In this document: one piece after another, positions 58,207 to 64,000 of the stretch
Layout of the letters: every line of letters begins with the position of its first letter
How positions within the stretch are numbered: the first letter of the stretch is position 1
Origin: Fimbriimonadaceae bacterium
GTDB lineage: Bacteria; Armatimonadota; Fimbriimonadia; Fimbriimonadales; Fimbriimonadaceae
DNA length: 64,000 bases
Direction of reading: 5' to 3'
Assembly: GCA_025934835.1 (NCBI GenBank)
Contig: JAICWL010000003.1
Span: 1-64,000 of the forward strand
Notes under the pieces: model-generated
Database searches by the model: none
Told to the model about the DNA's origin: nothing
Seen by the model: only the letters and a program-made list of their open reading frames with translations
Translations under genes and position numbers: made by a program

Positions 58207-58872
58207 TCATAGCGGCTGCTTCTTGATCTCCGCCCAGCGCCGAGGATACGCACGCGGCGTCGGCCCTACTTTGCGATACACCGGAAAAGCCCGCATGGCG
58301 TCGGAGCCCGGAAGTTTGTGGATCACGACCTCTTCGAGTGCGAGTCCCAAAAGCCCAAAATCCTGAATCGGCCGCTCGGATTCCGTGCGCATCGGGACGA
58401 CGGCGCCTCCGACTCGGCATGGCCCCGCCGATAGCTCGAGCTGAATTCCCAGAGGCGCGAGCGCCCGGCCCGTCACCACGTCGAACCGATTCCGCCACTG
58501 CGCGTCCTCGGCTCTCCCGAGTACCGCTTCAAGGTTCGGGAGCAGATTCTCGCTGAGGAACAGGATCATTTTGCCGTTCGAATCCAGAGCGGTAACGCGC
58601 AGGTCCGGACGCGCGCAAGCCAGCGGCCAGGCGGGAAACCCTGGCCCACTGCCAATGTCCAGAACCGAAGCTCCGTGCGGAATTAGATTTTGAAACAGCA
58701 GGCTGTCCAGGAAATGCCGGCTGGCGCACTCGGCTCTTGGCACGCGGGTGAGGTTCCTGGTTTTGTTAGCCTCGTAGAGCCGCTGCTCGAACGCCGCGAA
58801 GGCCGCAACCTGGGCGCGGTCAAGCGACAGGCCCAGGCGCTCGCACTCCTCGACGAACTTCCGTTCGTCCAT
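58207..58872 (-). CDS. rsmG: 16S rRNA (guanine-N7)-methyltransferase RsmG
   Basis: NLTRVPRAECASRHFLDSLLF, VLDIGSGPGFPAWPLA, ALDSNGKMILFL. Confidence 0.94.
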   Translation of the reverse strand: MDERKFVEECERLGLSLDRAQVAAFAAFEQRLYEANKTRNLTRVPRAECASRHFLDSLLFQNLIPHGASVLDIGSGPGFPAWPLACARPDLRVTALDSNGKMILFLSENLLPNLEAVLGRAEDAQWRNRFDVVTGRALAPLGIQLELSAGPCRVGGAVVPMRTESERPIQDFGLLGLALEEVVIHKLPGSDAMRAFPVYRKVGPTPRAYPRRWAEIKKQPL

Positions 58873-58888
58873 TACAGACTATTGTGAG

Positions 58889-61537
58889 CTAGTCGCCGTC
58901 GCCCTGATTCTGGGCGCCCGATCCATCCGCAGGCAATCCCTCGACGCTCACCGACGTGGTGTACACCTTTCCATCCACTGTCAAGGTCACCCGATAATCT
59001 CCGGTTGCCAAGCGGCCATAGATTCTCCCGTTCCACGGGATCACGTTCAGGCCGGCATCGCGGGAAGCTGTCAGGTCGTCGGAGCTTTCGCCGGACGCGG
59101 AAGCGATGTTGAGCTTCACATCCTTTGCCGGAGACTTCAAGTAGTACATGATGCGCGTCCCGGGCTGTGAGTTCGCGGCCAGGAAGATGCCGTCTCCGTC
59201 CCAGCTCTGTCCGCCGCCGCCCCCAAGCGAGAGCACGTCTTGCGGCTTCATGAGGACTACGTCCTGCTTCATCTTGTCGGCCGAGAGCTGCTCGAGCCCG
59301 CTGACGTCGATCGTCCACAGAGAGCGCCCGTGAGTGGCGACGATCAGGTCCAGGTCGCGCGGGTGCACTACGAGGTCATGGACGGCAACGGTCGGGAACT
59401 TCGTGTTCATCCTGCCCCACGTCGCGCCGCGGTCGAACGAATACCGGAGAGCCTTCTCCGAGCCGAGATAAAGAAGATCCGGGTTCTTTTCCCCCTCGGT
59501 GATGACATACAGGCAATCGCCATCGGGCAGCCCCGCGCTCAGGGCCTTCCAAGTCTTGCCGTAATCTTCCGAAACGAAGGCATACGGCTTGAAATCGCTG
59601 CTTCGGTGACCGTCGAAAGTTGCATACACGCGGCCCAGAGCCCACTTCGATGCCAGAACGCGGCTACACCACGTGTTCGCCGGAAGCCCGGGAATGTTCG
59701 CCGTCACATTTTGCCAAGTTTCGCCGCCGTCCTGGGTGACCTGCACCTGGCCGTCGTCCGTGCCGACGTAGATCAGCCCTTCCTTGCGAGGAGATTCGCT
59801 GATCGTAATGATCGTGCAGTGGTTTTCGGCGCCGGAATTGTCCGAAGTGACGCCGAGCGAGCCGGCTGCCTTCGTCTCATCCTTATCGTTGGTCGTGAGG
59901 TCGGGCGAAATCGGTCGCCATGTGTCTCCGCGATCCACGCTCTTCATCAGCCTGTTGGCGCCCACGTAAAGCGTGCGCGGATTGTGCGGGCTAAGGATGA
60001 ACGGCGTGCTCCAATTGAACCGAAGCCGCTCCCCTTCCAGCCGCGGCCTCAGCGCTCTCGCGCCGCCGTTCTTCAGGTCGTAGCGGATCATCCCCCCGTT
60101 CTGGCTCTCCGTGTACACCGTGCCCCAATCCGTCGGGTCCACCTGGGCGTGGAATCCGTCTCCGCCGCCCACATTGTCGGCATCCCAGAATGCTGTGCCG
60201 CCGTGGCGAGTCTGCGTGGGAATCCCCCAGCTGCCGTTGTCTTGTAGCCCGCCGTACACCCAGTACGGCGTTCGGTAATCGAAGGCAACGGCGTAATACT
60301 GCCCGATCGCTAGGTCGTTCAGATGCTCCCAGGTCTTGCCCTTGTCGCGCGTCTGATAGACGCCACCATCGCAGCCCACGATCATGTGGTTGTCGTCGGT
60401 CGGCTCGATCCACCAGGCGTGGAAGTCCGGATGCACGCTCCTGCCGAGCGTCCGAAAAGTCTTGCCGCCGTCTTCCGTGTAGCTGATGTGGTCGCTCGGA
60501 ATGTAGAACCGGTTGATATTTTGTGGGTCCTGGCGCGGGATGCTGAAATAGAACGGACGCGGGTTCACGTAGCTGATCCGCTTCCAGGACTCGCCTCCGT
60601 CTGTGCTCCGGAACGTTCCTCCGGCGTAGTCCTTCACCGAGCCGTTGTCAGAAGGTCGATCCTTTTCAGCTCCCTTGTATTCGATTGTCGCGGTGACGAC
60701 GCGCGGGTTCTTGTAGAAGTAGGAAAGCCCGATGCGGCCGAGATTGCCTTCGGGAATCCCTCGCGTCACCTTGTGCCAGTTCTTGCCGCCGTCGGTCGAC
60801 CGGTAGAGGCCGCTCCCCGGCCCGCCGCTGATGAAATCCCACGGCAGCCTTCGACGTTGGTACATCGCGCAAAGGAGATTCCGAGGGTTTGACGGGTCCC
60901 TCGCGAGGTCTACTGCGCCCGTGTTCTCGTCGACGAAGAGCGTGCGTTCCCAAGTGACGCCTCCGTCGGTCGAGCGGTAGACGCCCCGCTCTTGGTTCGG
61001 GCCCCAAAGATTCCCGAGTGCGGCGACCGTCACAACGTTCGGGTTCTTCGGATCGATCAGTATCTTTGAGATCTGAAGCGTCTTCTCGAGGCCCATATGG
61101 GACCACGTTTGGCCGCCGTCCACCGACTTGTACACGCCATCGCCCCAGGCCACCGAGTTTCGGTTCGTGCCTTCTCCCGTGCCCGCCCAAACGATGTCGG
61201 GATTCGTCGCCGAAACTGCTACAGCGCCCATGGAAGCCGAGGGCTCATTTTGAAATTCAGGCGAGAACGTCAGTCCGCCGTCGTCGGTCTTCCAAACTCC
61301 TCCCGAAGCGCTCGCCACGTAGAATATGCGCGGCTCCTTCTCGTACACCGCGATGTCGGTTACGCGGCCACCCATGTTCGTCGGACCGAGTTCCCTCGGA
61401 ATCAGATTGACGATCATATTAGCCCAGGGGGTCGGCTCGGCGGCCGCAGCCGGAGGGGGCGTGGGCGGCGTCGCGAGCTTTTGAGCCGGTGCAACGACTG
61501 AAACAAGCAGCAGGGAGAGCGTTAGGGGATATTTCAT
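58889..61537 (-). CDS. Secreted BNR/VPS10-sortilin-like beta-propeller protein
   Basis: Signal MKYPLTLSLLLVSVVAPAQ; repeated SxDGGxxW (VYKSVDGGQTWSHM, VYRSTDGGVTWERT, LYRSTDGGKNWHKV). Confidence 0.92.
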   Translation of the reverse strand: MKYPLTLSLLLVSVVAPAQKLATPPTPPPAAAAEPTPWANMIVNLIPRELGPTNMGGRVTDIAVYEKEPRIFYVASASGGVWKTDDGGLTFSPEFQNEPSASMGAVAVSATNPDIVWAGTGEGTNRNSVAWGDGVYKSVDGGQTWSHMGLEKTLQISKILIDPKNPNVVTVAALGNLWGPNQERGVYRSTDGGVTWERTLFVDENTGAVDLARDPSNPRNLLCAMYQRRRLPWDFISGGPGSGLYRSTDGGKNWHKVTRGIPEGNLGRIGLSYFYKNPRVVTATIEYKGAEKDRPSDNGSVKDYAGGTFRSTDGGESWKRISYVNPRPFYFSIPRQDPQNINRFYIPSDHISYTEDGGKTFRTLGRSVHPDFHAWWIEPTDDNHMIVGCDGGVYQTRDKGKTWEHLNDLAIGQYYAVAFDYRTPYWVYGGLQDNGSWGIPTQTRHGGTAFWDADNVGGGDGFHAQVDPTDWGTVYTESQNGGMIRYDLKNGGARALRPRLEGERLRFNWSTPFILSPHNPRTLYVGANRLMKSVDRGDTWRPISPDLTTNDKDETKAAGSLGVTSDNSGAENHCTIITISESPRKEGLIYVGTDDGQVQVTQDGGETWQNVTANIPGLPANTWCSRVLASKWALGRVYATFDGHRSSDFKPYAFVSEDYGKTWKALSAGLPDGDCLYVITEGEKNPDLLYLGSEKALRYSFDRGATWGRMNTKFPTVAVHDLVVHPRDLDLIVATHGRSLWTIDVSGLEQLSADKMKQDVVLMKPQDVLSLGGGGGQSWDGDGIFLAANSQPGTRIMYYLKSPAKDVKLNIASASGESSDDLTASRDAGLNVIPWNGRIYGRLATGDYRVTLTVDGKVYTTSVSVEGLPADGSGAQNQGDGD

Positions 61538-61636
61538 GGACGCACACAATCAGACATCGAACGAATCTAGTGCTCCAATGTTTGTATCACAAAGCGGTCG
61601 GCCGAGTCGCGTCGCAGGCGCAAAAAAGCAACGTTC

Positions 61637-63538
61637 TCAGCTTTGCATCGCTCGGAGCTCTTCGAGACGAGTCGATTGCGCCTCCCACACGGCCAATCGG
61701 CCTTCGAGGTTCTCCTGCAGCGCCTGATGCCGCTGGGTCAGTTCGAAAACGTCGGCATTCGGGGGCAAGTTTGAAAGCAGCGCCTCGAGTCTGCGAATCT
61801 CCTGTTCAGTGGATTCGACGTCCTGCTCGGTTTCCTCGACGAGCTTCAAGACCCGCTGGATTTCCTTGCTCAATTCTCGAGGCGATAGCCCCGGGCCGGG
61901 GATGGGCTCCGGCTCGACTGCCTTGCGCTTCTGCTGCGTAGCCGGCGCCGGCCGGCTGCCGCGGTTCCGGTATTCCGTGTACGATCCACCAAACAGCACC
62001 GGCCCTGTGCGGCGCAGATCGAGCGTGTGGTCGGTAACTTCGGCCAGCAAGTGGCGGTCGTGCGAAACCAAGACCAGCGTGCCCTTGTATTCCTTCAGCA
62101 CGTCCACGAGAGCTTCTCGGGACGCCATGTCCAAGTGGTTGGTTGGCTCGTCGAGCACCAGCAGATTCGGGCTAAGGTGCGCGAGTCGGGCCAGCGACAG
62201 CTTGTTCTTTTCACCGCCACTGAGAGTCCGAATCGGCCGAAACACATCGTCGCCGACGATCAAGAATCGACCCAGCAGATTGCGGGCGTCCGGAGGCTTT
62301 AAGTCCAGCTCGTACACCATCATGTCGAGCGGCGACTGGTCCAGATTCCACTCCTGCGCGTCTTGGGAAAAGTAACCCGCCACGACGCCGGACCCCAGTC
62401 GCGCACGCCCTTCGGTCGGCTGGCTGAGCCCGAGCATCAGCTTCACGAGAGTCGATTTGCCCGCGCCGTTCTCACCGATGACGCCCCATCGCTCGCCGTT
62501 TCGGACCGTCCAGTCCAGTCCGGTGAACAGCCGCTGGTCCCCGAACGATATCCCCAGGCCCTCGGCCTCGAGAACGATATCTCCGCTGCGAGCGACCTTG
62601 CCGAACCCGGCTTTCATGCCTCGCTGCTCTCTTGGCGCCTCGACCTTGCTCTCGATCAGGCGGTTCATCAGCTTTTGCCTGCCTCGTGCCTGGGCCGTGC
62701 GCTGCGAATTGATGAAGCGGCGGACGTATTCGTCCATCTTGTCGATCTCCATCTGCTGCCGCCTCGCGACCTCCGCCTGACGCTCGTCATATTCCGCCCG
62801 CAGCCGCAAATACTTTTCGAACGGGCCGGGGAACGACTTCACCTCGCCGTCGCGAAGGTCCAGCACCCGTTCGGCCGTGTTTTCAAGGAACGTTCGGTCG
62901 TGGCTCACGAGCAGAACCGCGCCGTGATAGCCCCGGATCCAGCCTTCGAGCCACTCGGTCGCCTGCAGGTCCAGGTGGTTGGTAGGCTCGTCCAGAATCA
63001 GCAGGTCCGGTTCCTCCAAGAGCAGCCTCGCGATCGCCAACCGGGTCTTCTCGCCGCCGCTGAGCTTCGATGTGGGCTTTTCAAGCTCGGTTTCATCGAA
63101 CCCCATGCGCTGCAGCACGGTCCGAAGGTCGCGCTCTGCCGAATACCCCTCCGCTTCCAGAAAGTGCTCATGAAGCAGCGCGAATTCGTCGAGGTCTTCC
63201 TGCGTCGGCTCACGCTCGATGCGCGCCTCCAGCTCGGTCAGGCGCGAGCGCATCGCAAGCTGCCGCTGCACAGCCTGCTCGGCCTCCCCCAACACGGTTT
63301 TCGCTTCCGCTACCGGGGCTTCCTGGCGCAGATAGCCGATCTTGGCCCCGCGCGACAAATGCACCGAGCCGCGATCCGGCTCGAGCTGGCCGGTGATGAT
63401 CTTTAGCAGCGTCGTCTTGCCCGTACCATTGCGCCCGACGAGCGCGACTTTCTCGCGGGCCTCTAGCCGGAAGTCGACCTGGGTCAGAATCTGATCCACG
63501 CCAAACGACTTGGCGACATTGGACACGGAAAGAAGCAC
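61637..63538 (-). CDS. ABC-F family ATP-binding protein
   Basis: Two ABC modules: [46 protein letters not shown] and [30 protein letters not shown] start. Confidence 0.95.
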   Translation of the reverse strand: MLLSVSNVAKSFGVDQILTQVDFRLEAREKVALVGRNGTGKTTLLKIITGQLEPDRGSVHLSRGAKIGYLRQEAPVAEAKTVLGEAEQAVQRQLAMRSRLTELEARIEREPTQEDLDEFALLHEHFLEAEGYSAERDLRTVLQRMGFDETELEKPTSKLSGGEKTRLAIARLLLEEPDLLILDEPTNHLDLQATEWLEGWIRGYHGAVLLVSHDRTFLENTAERVLDLRDGEVKSFPGPFEKYLRLRAEYDERQAEVARRQQMEIDKMDEYVRRFINSQRTAQARGRQKLMNRLIESKVEAPREQRGMKAGFGKVARSGDIVLEAEGLGISFGDQRLFTGLDWTVRNGERWGVIGENGAGKSTLVKLMLGLSQPTEGRARLGSGVVAGYFSQDAQEWNLDQSPLDMMVYELDLKPPDARNLLGRFLIVGDDVFRPIRTLSGGEKNKLSLARLAHLSPNLLVLDEPTNHLDMASREALVDVLKEYKGTLVLVSHDRHLLAEVTDHTLDLRRTGPVLFGGSYTEYRNRGSRPAPATQQKRKAVEPEPIPGPGLSPRELSKEIQRVLKLVEETEQDVESTEQEIRRLEALLSNLPPNADVFELTQRHQALQENLEGRLAVWEAQSTRLEELRAMQS

Positions 63539-63610
63539 GGGAATAAGAGTTTACTTGTCGTAAGTTCCGTCCGCCGGGCCAGACTGCGCTCCCACGGCCC
63601 TAACCGACCG

Positions 63611-63616
63611 TATAAT
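63611..63616 (+). promoter_or_regulatory. Consensus -10 TATAAT, 6 nt before leuA GTG
   Basis: TATAAT-ttactt-GTG. Confidence 0.65.
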
Positions 63617-63622
63617 TTACTT

Positions 63623-64000
63623 GTGCCCCCAACGGACCGCGTGTTGGTTTTCGATACCACTCTCCGCGATGGAGAGCAGAGCCCCGGCGTCCGGCTGTCG
63701 CTTCGCGAAAAGCTCGAGATCGGCCATCAGCTCGTGAGTCTAGGGGTCGATATCATCGAGAGCGGATTCCCGATCAGCTCTCCCGGCGATTTCGAAAGCG
63801 TCAATACGCTCGCCAAAGAGCTCCACGGAGTGACGATTTGCGGCCTCACCCGCGCACGCGAGAAAGATATCGAGGTTGCGGCGGAGGCTCTCCAGCCCGC
63901 CGAGCGGCGCAGGATTCATACGGGACTCGGCGTTTCGGACAATCACCTGGAATACAAGCTGCGCATGACCCGAGAGCAAGCCCTGGAGTTGGGCATCAAG
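63623..64000 (+). CDS. leuA: 2-isopropylmalate synthase / homocitrate synthase family, partial at window edge
   Basis: GTG start, [54 protein letters not shown]. Confidence 0.92.
   Translation, partial: MPPTDRVLVFDTTLRDGEQSPGVRLSLREKLEIGHQLVSLGVDIIESGFPISSPGDFESVNTLAKELHGVTICGLTRAREKDIEVAAEALQPAERRRIHTGLGVSDNHLEYKLRMTREQALELGIK

Noticed and set aside
59240-60247. 335-aa + strand ORF inside the BNR-repeat gene
   Set aside because: Shadow ORF; repeated SxDGGxxW motifs are on the - strand.
62363-63406. 347-aa + strand ORF opposite ABC-F gene
   Set aside because: Shadow ORF opposite clear ABC signatures.

Overview
This 64 kb window is a gene-dense, GC-rich chromosomal segment from a diderm, flagellated bacterium. 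Lineage is inferred only: futalosine-type menaquinone synthesis, Kdo/heptosyl-type transferases and many uncharacterised proteins fit something like Armatimonadota, but no rRNA marker is present to settle it. Most genes are housekeeping: uvrD/pcrA, tatC, rpsF-ssb, an AddAB-like pair, dxr-rseP, lysA, trpS, mqnC, eno, flgE/flgD/fliK, era, ABC permeases, glyA, aspA-like, accB, coaD, proline dehydrogenase, dusB, dapF, a carB N-terminal half, rsmG, ABC-F and leuA (partial). There is one tRNA-Lys(CTT). I saw no CRISPR array, IS element, prophage or rRNA. The strongest signals are: (1) a recurrent TANNNT (-10-like) hexamer exactly 6 nt, or 6-9 nt, upstream of ATG/GTG start codons, suggesting widespread leaderless transcription; (2) an AddAB-like complex whose nuclease and AddB ATPase motifs look degenerate while the Fe-S cysteines remain; (3) an orphan N-terminal half of carbamoyl-phosphate synthase large subunit; (4) an Mrr-type nuclease ORF split from a two-TM N-terminus by a frameshift at a T6 run; (5) a GH42-like protein with basic low-complexity arms translationally coupled to era; (6) a large protein of unknown family in the dapF/dusB operon; (7) a candidate S6:S18-type leader before rpsF. 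All family assignments come from reading the sequence; no database search was run.
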